NCBI RefSeq assembly: GCF_015644665.1
Contig: NZ_JADOBQ010000002.1
Coordinates: forward strand, 310,001-374,000
DNA from: Roseobacter sp. MH60115
GTDB lineage: Bacteria; Pseudomonadota; Alphaproteobacteria; Rhodobacterales; Rhodobacteraceae
Direction of reading: 5' to 3'
DNA: 64,000 nucleotides
Shown here: one piece after another, positions 23,888 through 32,679 of the stretch
Numbering within the stretch: the stretch's first letter is position 1
How the letters are laid out: every line of letters starts with the position of its first letter
The notes under the pieces: generated by a model
What the model saw: the letters and a program-made list of their open reading frames with translations, nothing else
Databases searched by the model: none
Told to the model about the DNA's origin: nothing
Translations under genes and position numbers: made by a program

Positions 23888-24378
23888 TGGCCTCGGACCG
23901 GATCTTCGGTCTGGTCTGTCTGATCACGGCGGTCGCGTATATCGCGGCCGCCTTGCAGATCCAGACGAACCTTTTCTCGGGTGAAGTTCTGCCCAAGCTC
24001 TTTCCGCTGTTGATCGGCGGGGTGGCGGCGCTCTGTTCACTCACCATCATGTTCAAACCCGACCCGGACCCGGATTGGCCGGTCGGTCGCACCTGGCTGG
24101 CGATGGGTGTGGCGGTGCTGGTGCTCTGCATCTATGCCGTGATGATCACACCACTGGGCTTCATCCTGCCCACCGCGATTGCCGCAGGCATCCTGAGCTA
24201 TCAGATTTCACCGAACGTGAAGCCGGCGATTGCAGCCGGTGTCGGACTGTCGCTGGGGCTGTTCGTTCTGTTCAAATTTGCGCTCGGGCTCGGCAATATC
24301 GTGGCCTACAAGGTGCCCACGGCGGCCAAGCTCTGGGACGCGCTCGCCATTCTCATTCCATTCGTCGGAGGGCATTGA
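23887..24378 (+). CDS. tctB: Tripartite tricarboxylate transporter small membrane subunit
   Basis: A 163-residue membrane protein with four predicted helices, typical of TctB. Starts at ATG overlapping the TAA of tctC (TAATG). Helices near 5-22, 35-55, 70-92 and 100-135. It has no motif beyond hydrophobicity and position, but the place between tctC and tctA is diagnostic. Confidence 0.88.
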   Translation: MASDRIFGLVCLITAVAYIAAALQIQTNLFSGEVLPKLFPLLIGGVAALCSLTIMFKPDPDPDWPVGRTWLAMGVAVLVLCIYAVMITPLGFILPTAIAAGILSYQISPNVKPAIAAGVGLSLGLFVLFKFALGLGNIVAYKVPTAAKLWDALAILIPFVGGH

Positions 24379-24379
24379 G

Positions 24380-25885
24380 GTGGATATCCTTGCCAATCTC
24401 GCGCTCGGATTTTCCGTCGCACTTTCGCCCTTCACGCTGTTTCTGGCGGTCTGCGGCTGTTTTCTGGGCACGATCATCGGGGCGTTGCCGGGTCTGGGCC
24501 CGTCGAACGGTGTGGCGATCCTGATCCCCATCACCTTTACCCTCGGGCTGGACGCGACCTCCGCGCTGGTGCTGATGACCTCGGTTTATTACGGCGCGAT
24601 GTATGGCGGGCGGATTTCCTCAATCCTGTTGAACATTCCGGGCGATGAGCCAGCGCTGATGACGACGCTTGATGGCTATCCGATGGCCAAGCAGGGCCGT
24701 GCGGGCGATGCGCTGGTGCTGTCGGGCGTGGCGTCCTTCGTGGGTGCGCTGCTGGCCACCATCGGGTTGATGTTCCTCGCCCCGTCGCTGGCGCGGGTGG
24801 CATTCTTCTTTGGTCCGGCGGAGTATTTCGCGCTCTATCTCTTGGCCTTCTGCACGCTGGGCGGCATGGCCTCGAACAACCAGGCCAAGGCGGCGCTGGC
24901 GGCCTGTATGGGCCTCGGGATTGCCATGATCGGCGTGGATTCCTCCTCCGGTTTGCCGCGTTTGACAGGAGGCAACCTGCACCTCTTCGACGGGATCGAC
25001 TTCCTTGTCGCCATCGTGGGTCTCTTCGCCATTGCCGAAGTTTTCTTTTTCATTGAAAGCCACGGCAAAGGCTCCTCCATCGGCGTGAAGCTCGACAAGG
25101 TGCGCATTCCCTGGAAGGACATCATGTCCACCAAATGGACGATGCTGCGGGCGTCGTTCGTGGGGTTCATCGCGGGCATCCTGCCGGGGGCAGGCGCCTC
25201 GCTGGGGTCTTTTCTGGCCTATATGTCTGAGAAATCCATCGCCGGTGAGAAGGGTGGCTTTGGCACAGGTGTGGCCAAGGGTGTGGCGGCCCCTGAGGCG
25301 GGCAATAACTCCGCGGCGGGTGGCGCGCTGGTGCCCATGCTGACGTTGGGTGTGCCCGGGTCTGGGACCACGGCGGTGCTGCTGGCGCTGCTGATGACGC
25401 TGAACATCACGCCGGGGCCCACGCTCTTTACCGAGCGGGCAGATGTGGTTTGGGGCCTGATTGCCTCGCTGCTAATCGCCAATGTGGTGCTGCTCCTGAT
25501 GAACGTGCCCATGGTGAAGATCTTCGTGAAGATCCTGTCTGTGCCCGCCTGGGTGCTGCTGCCGGGGGTCACGATGATCTCCTTCGTGGGTATCTACTCA
25601 CTCTCCGGCAGCTATTTCGATCTGCTGTTGATGGTGGGCTTCGGCGTGCTGGGCTACATCCTGCGTAAACTCGACGTGCCCACGGTGCCAGTGATCCTCG
25701 GTATCCTGCTGGGCGGGAACATGGAGGATGCGTTGCGCCGGGCCATGACCCTTTCGGACGGTGATCCCACCTACCTGTTCTCCAGCCCCATCGCCATTGG
25801 CCTTTGGATTGCAGCAATTGCCGGTTTTGTCGCACCGATGTTCCTGCGCGGGATCCTGAAGAAACCGCAAGCAGTGACCGACTGA
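24380..25885 (+). CDS. tctA: Tripartite tricarboxylate transporter large membrane subunit
   Basis: A 501-residue polytopic protein with about 11-12 helices and the TctA signatures GALPGLGPSNGVAILIP (about 33-49) and the mirrored GILPGAGASLGSFLAY, plus PEAGNNSAAGGALVPMLTLGVPGSGTTA. GTG at 24380 follows the tctB stop by one base and is placed after GGAGGGC; longer upstream open frames run through tctB in another phase. With TctB and TctC it forms a sodium- or proton-coupled importer. Confidence 0.95.
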   Translation: MDILANLALGFSVALSPFTLFLAVCGCFLGTIIGALPGLGPSNGVAILIPITFTLGLDATSALVLMTSVYYGAMYGGRISSILLNIPGDEPALMTTLDGYPMAKQGRAGDALVLSGVASFVGALLATIGLMFLAPSLARVAFFFGPAEYFALYLLAFCTLGGMASNNQAKAALAACMGLGIAMIGVDSSSGLPRLTGGNLHLFDGIDFLVAIVGLFAIAEVFFFIESHGKGSSIGVKLDKVRIPWKDIMSTKWTMLRASFVGFIAGILPGAGASLGSFLAYMSEKSIAGEKGGFGTGVAKGVAAPEAGNNSAAGGALVPMLTLGVPGSGTTAVLLALLMTLNITPGPTLFTERADVVWGLIASLLIANVVLLLMNVPMVKIFVKILSVPAWVLLPGVTMISFVGIYSLSGSYFDLLLMVGFGVLGYILRKLDVPTVPVILGILLGGNMEDALRRAMTLSDGDPTYLFSSPIAIGLWIAAIAGFVAPMFLRGILKKPQAVTD

Positions 25886-25886
25886 T

Positions 25887-25976
25887 GGACGGCTGTGCCG
25901 TCCAGCCCGGCAAAGCCGGGCTCAGCCGGTGCGCAAGCGGGGGCGGGAATATGCCCGCCCCCGCTTGCGCACCGGT
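25887..25976 (+). repeat. Three tandem hairpins of growing size
   Basis: GGACGGC-TGT-GCCGTCC (25887-25903), AGCCCGGC-AAA-GCCGGGCT (25904-25922) and a 22-bp perfect inverted repeat (25926-25947 with 25954-25975, loop AATATG) follow the tctA stop directly. No T-tract follows. The segment ends 31 bases before the AtuA-like start. It may be a REP-type block or an RNA stability or termination element. Confidence 0.6.
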
Positions 25977-26006
25977 TCCCCGCACCCCTCAGAAGGAAGC
26001 GCGACA

Positions 26007-27362
26007 ATGACCAGAGTTCTGATCCCTTCCGGCGCATTGGGTCTGAACTATGACCCGGACGCTCTGGCACGGGGGATTGCGGCCAAGCCGGATATCATCG
26101 CCATCGATGGCGGTTCAACGGACAGCGGGCCGTCCTACCTGGGACGCGGGGTGTCGAAATACGCGCGGAGTTCGACCAAACGGGAGTGGGGTGGTCTCAT
26201 GGAAGCCCGCGCCGCAGCGAATGTCCCATTGGTTATCGGAACCGCCGGAACCTGTGGGGCGGACGCAACGGTGGATTGGATGCTCGACATCACCCGCGAG
26301 ATTGCCGCTGAACAGGGCAGACCGCTGAAGGTTGCCGTGCTCCGTTCCTCGCAAGACCCTACCCATATCGCGGAGGCCTTCGAGGCAGGCGAGATCACGC
26401 CCCTCTCCGCAGCACCGGACATCACCTCCGAGACCATTCGCTCCTGTTCCAACATCGTTGCCCTTGCAGGCGCCGAGCAGATTGCTGCAGCCCTCAAGAC
26501 AGGTGCTGACATCATCATCGCCGGGCGCACCACAGATACCGCGATCATCGCAGCCTTGCCACTAATGCAGGGGGGGCACGCAGGCGGTGCCTGGCACGGG
26601 GCGAAGATCGGTGAATGCGGCGCGCTGTGCGCAACCAACCCGCAGTCCGGCGTGATCATGATCGACTTCGACGCCACGGGCTTCACCGTCACACCGCTGG
26701 CAGACGGAGCCCATGCCAGCCCTCATACCGTCTCGGCGCATATGCTCTATGAAAACTCCGATCCGTTCATTCTCTATGAACCCGGTGGTCATCTCGACGT
26801 CACCCGCGCCAGCTACACCGCGCTGGACGAAACTTCCGTGCGCGTGGAAGGCTCCGAATGGGTGCCGTCAGACCGCTACACCGTCAAACTCGAAGGGGCT
26901 CGGCCTGCAGGTGCGCGCACGGTCGTCATGGCGCTCCTGCGCGATCCGCGCTACGTGGCCAATGCCGCCGACTGGGCGCAGGACATCGTCACGAAGTGCC
27001 GCGCCAAGGTGCTTGACCGCATGGACATCGCTGCGGACGCGTTCACACTGGAACTCCGCCTTATCGGGCAATCCGCAAGCTTCGGCGCGTTGGAAACGCG
27101 GGCCAGCGATCCGGTGGAGATCGGCGTGATCGGCATCATCACCGCACCAAGCGAAGATCAGGCTGCAGAGATCGGCAAGTTGCTGAACCCCTACCTGCTG
27201 CATCACCCGCTGACGCAGGAAGAGGAGCAGCCGACATTCGCCTTTCTCTTCTCCCCGCCCGAGATGCACCAGGGTACCGTCTATGAATTCGCGCTCAACC
27301 ATGTGCTGCATCTCGCCGATCCCATGGATGCATTCAAGCTGGAGGTTTTGACCGTTGGCTGA
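26007..27362 (+). CDS. AtuA-like protein (DUF1446 / acyclic terpene utilisation family)
   Basis: A 451-residue protein of the AtuA family, whose founding member belongs to citronellol and leucine catabolism in Pseudomonas. Recognisable are the N-terminal MTRVLIPSGALGLNYDPDALARGI, the GTAGTCGADATVDWM loop, IIAGRTTDTAIIAALPLM, and the GECGALCATNP motif. Biochemical activity is poorly defined. ATG at 26007 has AAGGAAG upstream. The last eight bases overlap the DUF4387 gene. Joint occurrence of AtuA-like and DUF4387 genes with a TTT importer suggests catabolism of a carboxylated compound taken up by TctCBA. Confidence 0.86.
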   Translation: MTRVLIPSGALGLNYDPDALARGIAAKPDIIAIDGGSTDSGPSYLGRGVSKYARSSTKREWGGLMEARAAANVPLVIGTAGTCGADATVDWMLDITREIAAEQGRPLKVAVLRSSQDPTHIAEAFEAGEITPLSAAPDITSETIRSCSNIVALAGAEQIAAALKTGADIIIAGRTTDTAIIAALPLMQGGHAGGAWHGAKIGECGALCATNPQSGVIMIDFDATGFTVTPLADGAHASPHTVSAHMLYENSDPFILYEPGGHLDVTRASYTALDETSVRVEGSEWVPSDRYTVKLEGARPAGARTVVMALLRDPRYVANAADWAQDIVTKCRAKVLDRMDIAADAFTLELRLIGQSASFGALETRASDPVEIGVIGIITAPSEDQAAEIGKLLNPYLLHHPLTQEEEQPTFAFLFSPPEMHQGTVYEFALNHVLHLADPMDAFKLEVLTVG

Positions 27363-27654
27363 ACTCAGAACCCTCGTGACCAAGGTGCGCAGCAAGAACG
27401 CAGGCCCCTTCTGGTTGACCATCGATATCTTCTGCGGTGACGCACAGGCCTATGCCCGTGTCGTGCGCGACCTCAAGACCGAGCAGATCGCCGGTGCCCT
27501 GCACGCCGACAGCCAGACCCTCAAGCGCTTCGACATGCCGGATCTCAACGTGGTTAAGTTCTCCTTGCCACGCCCCACGGTGCAGGGGTCTATCGGGGAC
27601 CGGGACATGCACGGTGCTTCCTGGGCCGCTCTTGTGGGTGAGCTTGATATCTAA
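27355..27654 (+). CDS. DUF4387 family protein
   Basis: A 99-residue small protein of the DUF4387 family, found directly after AtuA-like genes. A TTG start at 27355 is used because GGAGG precedes it and the frame overlaps the AtuA-like stop by eight bases, implying coupled translation. Signature stretches: FWLTIDIFCGDAQAYARV and a C-terminal MHGASWAALVGELDI. No catalytic residues can be named. It may be a small subunit of the AtuA-like enzyme. Confidence 0.85.
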   Translation: MAELRTLVTKVRSKNAGPFWLTIDIFCGDAQAYARVVRDLKTEQIAGALHADSQTLKRFDMPDLNVVKFSLPRPTVQGSIGDRDMHGASWAALVGELDI

Positions 27655-27811
27655 GCATTTTCTACCGATGCGGGCGCCGATTTGATGACAGTCTGTTCCC
27701 GATTGAACGACAAACGGCCCAGTGATCTCCGCAGTTTCGAGCGGATGTTGCCATATTCCGACCGTATTGCGTTTGTACTTTCTGACCCAAAGCGCAACAC
27801 GCGAGGCAGAA

Positions 27812-28762
27812 ATGTACCTTTCCATTGTCGTTCCCTGCATGAACGAACAGGACGTCATTCCGACGTTGGTTGACCGTCTGGCCGTTGCCATCGAACCCTG
27901 GAAACAGGATGCGGAAATCGTACTGGTTGATGACGGATCGAGCGACGGGACCTGGGAAGCCATTCAGGACGCCTGCCTGCATTGTCCGAACCTGGTCGGC
28001 GTCAGATTGTCCGCCAACCGTGGTCATCAGGTTGCGCTCACCGCCGGGCTGGAGGCCGCCAAGGGTGACCGCATCATGATGCTGGACGCCGATCTGCAGG
28101 ACCCGCCGGAACTCCTCTCTGACATGATGCGGATGATGGACAATGGCTATGACGTGGTCTACGGGCGCCGGATCGAGCGGCAGGGGGAGACGCTCTTCAA
28201 GCGCGCAACGGCCTATGGTTTCTACCGGTTCCTGAACATGATGTCGGATGTCCCGATCCCGCGGGACACCGGCGACTTCCGTCTGGTGAATCGCAAAACG
28301 CTCGACGCGGTGCTCGCCATGCCGGAACGGTCGCGGTTCATCCGGGGCATGTTCGCCTGGGCCGGGTTCAGACAAATCGGGATCGAATATAGGCGCGCGC
28401 CCCGCACCATGGGAGAAACAAAGTACCCGCTGCGGGCGATGCTGCGCTTTGCGATCGACGCAATGACCTCCTTTTCGACCAAGCCACTAAAGCTGGCGAC
28501 GCGGCTCTCCTTTGCGAGCCTTGGCGTCAGCGCACTGATGGCCGTCTATGTCGCCTATTCGCTGATCATCTATCAAACCGCGCCCGGCTGGGCATCGGTG
28601 GTGCTGGCGGTCAGCTTCTTCTCCGGCGTGCAACTGCTGACCTTGGGCATCCTTGGCGAATACATTGGTCGCCTCTATGTGGAGGCCAAGAACCGGCCTC
28701 TCTATTTCGTCAGTGAAGAGCTGCGGGAAGCCACCCCCGTCAGCATGCGGAAGTCGGCCTGA
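27812..28762 (+). CDS. Family 2 glycosyltransferase, GtrB/ArnC-like
   Basis: A 316-residue bactoprenol-phosphate glycosyltransferase. GT2 fold: VVPCMNEQD at the start, DDGSSDG metal/nucleotide loop (about 44-50), DADLQDPPE (DxD-like), and two C-terminal helices (about 230-255 and 270-290) that anchor it in the membrane. It should transfer a sugar from a nucleotide sugar to undecaprenyl phosphate on the cytoplasmic side. ATG at 27812 begins the fold and has GAGG upstream. The stop overlaps the GtrA-like start by four bases (ATGA). Confidence 0.92.
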   Translation: MYLSIVVPCMNEQDVIPTLVDRLAVAIEPWKQDAEIVLVDDGSSDGTWEAIQDACLHCPNLVGVRLSANRGHQVALTAGLEAAKGDRIMMLDADLQDPPELLSDMMRMMDNGYDVVYGRRIERQGETLFKRATAYGFYRFLNMMSDVPIPRDTGDFRLVNRKTLDAVLAMPERSRFIRGMFAWAGFRQIGIEYRRAPRTMGETKYPLRAMLRFAIDAMTSFSTKPLKLATRLSFASLGVSALMAVYVAYSLIIYQTAPGWASVVLAVSFFSGVQLLTLGILGEYIGRLYVEAKNRPLYFVSEELREATPVSMRKSA

Positions 28763-29151
28763 TGCATGTCGTTCGTTTCGCCCTGATCGGCGGGCTTGTC
28801 GCCCTGACCTATTTCCTCTTGTACCTGGCGTTTTTGCAACTGGGCATAACGCGCGGCGTCGCAAATGGTCTGGCGTTCCTGCTGGCCATTTGCCTGCAAT
28901 ATGTCGGACAGGCCGGGTTCACGTTCGGCAGACGGTTGGATGACCCGCAGCAGGTCCTGCGCTTTGTGGTGATGATCGGCACGGGCCTTGTCGTCTCCGG
29001 CCTGATCACAGGCGTCATTTTCCCGGCCTTCGGGATCGCCGACTGGATTGCCGCCGCAACTGTCACCGTGGTGCTGCCAGTCCAGAACTATGTTTTCATG
29101 ACCGTCTGGGTCTTTGCCAGAGAACAGTGCACCGAAAGGAACCTGTCATGA
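28762..29151 (+). CDS. GtrA-like flippase
   Basis: A 129-residue membrane protein with four predicted helices and the GtrA pattern FALIGGLVALTYFLLYLAFL then GLAFLLAICLQYVGQAGFTF. GtrA family proteins are thought to flip lipid-linked sugar across the inner membrane. It overlaps the glycosyltransferase gene upstream and the methyltransferase downstream by four bases each, so the three are one translational unit. Confidence 0.9.
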   Translation: MHVVRFALIGGLVALTYFLLYLAFLQLGITRGVANGLAFLLAICLQYVGQAGFTFGRRLDDPQQVLRFVVMIGTGLVVSGLITGVIFPAFGIADWIAAATVTVVLPVQNYVFMTVWVFAREQCTERNLS

Positions 29152-29921
29152 CCCATGTCTATAGCGACACGTTTTTCGACTACATCGATCAAAGTGCCCG
29201 TGCCTCCGCGCAGAGTTTCACGCAATTGCTGTACCCTCTGTTGCGCCCTGAGAGCGTGATCGATCTGGGCTGTGGTCGCGGTGTCTGGCTCAACGAATGG
29301 CAACGCGCGGGTGCCCGGGACGTGTTGGGCGCCGATGGTGACTACGTCGATCCAGATACCCTCGACATTCCCAGGGAGGCCTTTCTGCCTGCCAACCTGA
29401 CGGCACCCTTGGACATCGACCGTCGCTTCGAGCTGGCGCAGAGCCTGGAAGTGGGGGAACACCTGCCTGCCGCTGCGGCGGAGACACTGGTGAGCAGCCT
29501 GACCGCTGCCTCCGACCGCGTTCTGTTTTCTGCCGCCGTTGTCGGGCAGGGCGGCGAATTCCACATCAATGAACAGCCCCTTTCCTACTGGCAGACGCTT
29601 TTCGCCGCCCGCGGTTACCGTGCCTTTGACTGTGTGCGGCCCCATCTTCGCGACAACCGCCGCGTGGCGCCCTGGTATCGCTACAACACCATCCTCTACG
29701 TGAATGAGGCCGGACGCGCGGGGTTGCCTGACGACATCCTGCGCCATGAGGTCCCATTGGAACACGCCGTTCAGAACGGCGGCGACATGATGTGGCGCCT
29801 GCGCTGTTCGGTGGTGTCGCGCCTTCCGCGCGCGACGGTCACTCAGATCGCAAAAGTGCGGGCCGCCGTCCTGGCCGCCCGCGCCCGGCTCACCAGCCGG
29901 TCCGACCGCGCATCCGCCTGA
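29148..29921 (+). CDS. Class I SAM-dependent methyltransferase
   Basis: A 257-residue methyltransferase with motif I VIDLGCGRGVWL (about 44-55) and a Rossmann-type LAQSLEVGEHLP post-II block. ATG at 29148 overlaps the previous stop. The C-terminal extension is basic and helical. Its position between GtrA-like and polytopic genes suggests methylation of the sugar or of the target polysaccharide made by the cluster. A nucleic-acid target is less likely. Confidence 0.85.
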   Translation: MTHVYSDTFFDYIDQSARASAQSFTQLLYPLLRPESVIDLGCGRGVWLNEWQRAGARDVLGADGDYVDPDTLDIPREAFLPANLTAPLDIDRRFELAQSLEVGEHLPAAAAETLVSSLTAASDRVLFSAAVVGQGGEFHINEQPLSYWQTLFAARGYRAFDCVRPHLRDNRRVAPWYRYNTILYVNEAGRAGLPDDILRHEVPLEHAVQNGGDMMWRLRCSVVSRLPRATVTQIAKVRAAVLAARARLTSRSDRASA

Positions 29922-29933
29922 CGGAGACGGGGG

Positions 29934-31364
29934 GTGACAGAGATGATACACGACCACGCGCCCGAGCGGTCCAGACTTGCGCCCGTGCTCTGGGTGTCTC
30001 TGGCGTTCATCTTTCTGGTATCGCTGCCGAACCTCATCGATCCGATGATCCGGCACGATGATTTCCCGGCGCTGCTGGGATACGGTGATCTCTTCTGGAA
30101 CAAGACCCTGCATGAGGGCCGGTGGATCAATTACATCTGGCACCTGCGCGAGATCATCACGCCCTCCTGGCTGAATTTCGCGGTCTATCAGATTTGCTGG
30201 GCCATCTTTGGCGCCTGCGTCGCGGTTGCCGCGTCACCGTCGGACAGGCTGAGGGTCTGTACCGCCCTGCTTGCAACGATGATCCTGATCGCACCGCCAG
30301 CCACGATCATTTCGGGCTGGTTCAACACGCTGCAACTGGGACTGGCGATTGTCGCACTCTACGCCGTCATTGTCTGCCGGTGCTCGGAGCGGACCTCGCG
30401 GCTTTTGCTGCCTGTCTTCACGGTGCCCGCGCTGATGGCCTACACGACATACCCGCTGCTGCTGCTGGCGCTCTGTCTGGTGCGGACCCGCGAACGGTCT
30501 ATACGCGATCTCTTTGGATTGATGGTCCTCTTCTCGCTCAGCTTTGTGGGCGCGATGCTGATCACCTACGCGCTGAACTGGTATGTGCATGGCGTCTTTG
30601 GCATCCCCCTGGCGGAGTGGCGCGCAGCGACGCCCGCCCAGACCCTGGCAGACCTTTGGGCCAACGCACCCTGGGTGAAGGACACATTCTTCATCTTCGT
30701 CAGCATCTCCAGTTTCAACTCTGACGGGGTTTTCTTTGCCCATGCAACCTGCCTGGCGCTGGCGACCCTGGTCATAGTCTGCAGGGCACCGCTGGAAGCG
30801 CTCTACCTCTACGCCGGCCTGTTGACCGGTGTGGCTCTTGTTGCGTTGCAGGCCCTCAAGTTCGGTATCGTTGTCCCGGCGCGCGCGCTTCTGTTTTTCT
30901 GGGTGTTCTATTCGGTGATTTTGGTCCGAGGCGTCCAGCTTCTCAACATACGCGCGAGCCTCGCAGGCCGCGTCGGGCTTGGCGCCGTCATCGTTCTGGT
31001 GATCAACTACGCGATGCAGACGCATAAAAGCTACAAGGCGTTTCACGACTGGCAAATCCAGACACAGGATGTCGCCGAGCGCTTGGCGCGCTATCCGGAA
31101 CCGGTTTATGTCGTCGGTCAAACCAAGAACAGCCAGGCCGGGCGCGATGCGGGCATTCAATCCTCACATGGCTTCTACTTTAGGATCAGGCAGCTGATCG
31201 GCTATGAACTTGTGATATGCGAGATCGAAGAGATGGACTGTTCAGACATCGACCTGGAGGCGATTGAGACCGATGCAGTGGATGACTGGCACATCACAAG
31301 CCTTGGCGGCCGAACCGTCCTGCTTGTGCCCGAAGTGCGCGCGTCGGAAGACTATGGCCCCTAG
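29934..31364 (+). CDS. Polytopic membrane protein, GtrC-like (putative glucosyltransferase)
   Basis: A 476-residue protein with about eleven predicted membrane helices and a hydrophilic periplasmic C-terminal tail. It resembles the variable third components of O-antigen Gtr systems (glucosyltransferase-domain proteins) that take sugar from the lipid carrier to its acceptor. The MIRHDDFPALLG and HEGRWINYIWH stretches after the first helix have acidic/basic residues of the sort used in GT-C enzymes. GTG at 29934 and ATG at 29943 are both possible. Role is inferred from cluster position. Confidence 0.75.
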   Translation: MTEMIHDHAPERSRLAPVLWVSLAFIFLVSLPNLIDPMIRHDDFPALLGYGDLFWNKTLHEGRWINYIWHLREIITPSWLNFAVYQICWAIFGACVAVAASPSDRLRVCTALLATMILIAPPATIISGWFNTLQLGLAIVALYAVIVCRCSERTSRLLLPVFTVPALMAYTTYPLLLLALCLVRTRERSIRDLFGLMVLFSLSFVGAMLITYALNWYVHGVFGIPLAEWRAATPAQTLADLWANAPWVKDTFFIFVSISSFNSDGVFFAHATCLALATLVIVCRAPLEALYLYAGLLTGVALVALQALKFGIVVPARALLFFWVFYSVILVRGVQLLNIRASLAGRVGLGAVIVLVINYAMQTHKSYKAFHDWQIQTQDVAERLARYPEPVYVVGQTKNSQAGRDAGIQSSHGFYFRIRQLIGYELVICEIEEMDCSDIDLEAIETDAVDDWHITSLGGRTVLLVPEVRASEDYGP

Positions 31365-31511
31365 GCACTGATACATCAAACTCTTGGGCTGCGCTGCAAA
31401 GTGAGGCTGGGGTTTCCCTGACATCTGTGGAACTATTCGCGGCAATTGCCGTTAATCAGAGAAGGCGCACATCGCCTGCTGCTGGTCCTGTGCCAAATGA
31501 GTGTCCGTTGA

Positions 31512-32480
31512 ATGCAAACTATAGCTACTCTTCTATTCTGGATCCTTGCGTTGGCAGTGGTCTTTACAACACTCGCTCCCCTGACAAATGGCGCACAATG
31601 GTGGGTGCGGGGCTGGGACTTTCCGCGTCTGCATATTGCCTGTGTTGCAGTTATCGCCGCGATCCTTGGCTTCATGCTGATCAACACATGGACACAGATC
31701 GTCGCTGTGCTCATGATCTGTTGTGCGCTCTATCAGGCGGTGCGCATTTTTCCCTACAGCCCAATGGCCAAGACGGAGCTTGCCCTGACGCCCGACGCGC
31801 CAGCGGAGGAGCGGGTTTCACTGCTCTCCATCAACGTGCTGATGGAAAACACGGAGCATGAAAAGCTCCGCCAGCTGATCGACCGGGAAGACCCGGATGT
31901 GCTGTTCCTGATGGAGACGGACGCGGTGTGGGCCAGTGCGCTGGAGGAACAACTGGCCCGCTATGAGACGGTGGTTCTGCATCCGCTGGTGAATCACTAC
32001 GGTATAATCTTTGCCACCCGGCTGCCTGCAAGGCAGGCGGAGACAGTCTTTCTGAGCGATGATGAAACCCCCACGGTTCTGGCTGAACTTGAGGGGCCAA
32101 GTGGCGCATTCTTCTTTGTCGGGTTGCATCCCCGGCCCCCGGTGCCCGGCAACGATACTGAGGCACGCGATGCCCAGATCAAGCGCGCGGCTCTCCTTGC
32201 GGATCGGACCTATCTGCCGGTGGTGGCCATGGGGGATTTCAACGATGTGGCCTGGTCCTGGACGGCGGAAAGGTTCAAGGAATACGGTGGCTTCCGCGAT
32301 CCGCGGGTTGGACGCGGGATGCTTCCCAGCTTTGACGCGAACTCGTGGCTGATGCGGTTTCCCATCGATCAGCTTTATCTGACGGAGGGGCTGGATCTGG
32401 TTTCCTTCGACCGGCTGGAGCACATCGGATCAGATCATTTTCCGATGAAGGCGGTCATCGCCGTCAGCCCCGGAGAGTAG
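31512..32480 (+). CDS. Membrane-anchored endonuclease/exonuclease/phosphatase domain protein
   Basis: A 322-residue protein with three N-terminal helices (about 3-20, 36-58, 60-75) and a periplasmic EEP domain. EEP residues are visible: SINVLMEN (Asn), LFLMETD (Glu), GLHPRPP, and MGDFNDVAWSW (DFN metal/catalytic), ending with SDHFP. Members hydrolyse phosphodiesters or sugar/lipid phosphates. It follows the Gtr-like cluster in the same direction after 147 bases and may share its surface role. The ribosome site before ATG 31512 is weak. Confidence 0.82.
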   Translation: MQTIATLLFWILALAVVFTTLAPLTNGAQWWVRGWDFPRLHIACVAVIAAILGFMLINTWTQIVAVLMICCALYQAVRIFPYSPMAKTELALTPDAPAEERVSLLSINVLMENTEHEKLRQLIDREDPDVLFLMETDAVWASALEEQLARYETVVLHPLVNHYGIIFATRLPARQAETVFLSDDETPTVLAELEGPSGAFFFVGLHPRPPVPGNDTEARDAQIKRAALLADRTYLPVVAMGDFNDVAWSWTAERFKEYGGFRDPRVGRGMLPSFDANSWLMRFPIDQLYLTEGLDLVSFDRLEHIGSDHFPMKAVIAVSPGE

Positions 32481-32679
32481 CCTGATCTGTCTCAGCGGAC
32501 AGGCGAAACAGTCAAAAGCAGCGGCGCAGTGAACCTACCTGCCTAGCCGTTCGGCATTGGTACCAGCGACCAATCCAGAACTGTTGCAACACGCACCCCC
32601 CCTGTATCAGGTTGCCATTTGCAAACGAACCCAACTAGACCTGCCGGGGAGGCGAACCGATAGATAGAAAGACGGCGGC

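Noticed and set aside
24230-24379. Upstream extension of tctA through tctB
   Set aside because: The region is coding for TctB in another frame; GTG at 24380 gives the normal TctA N-terminus.
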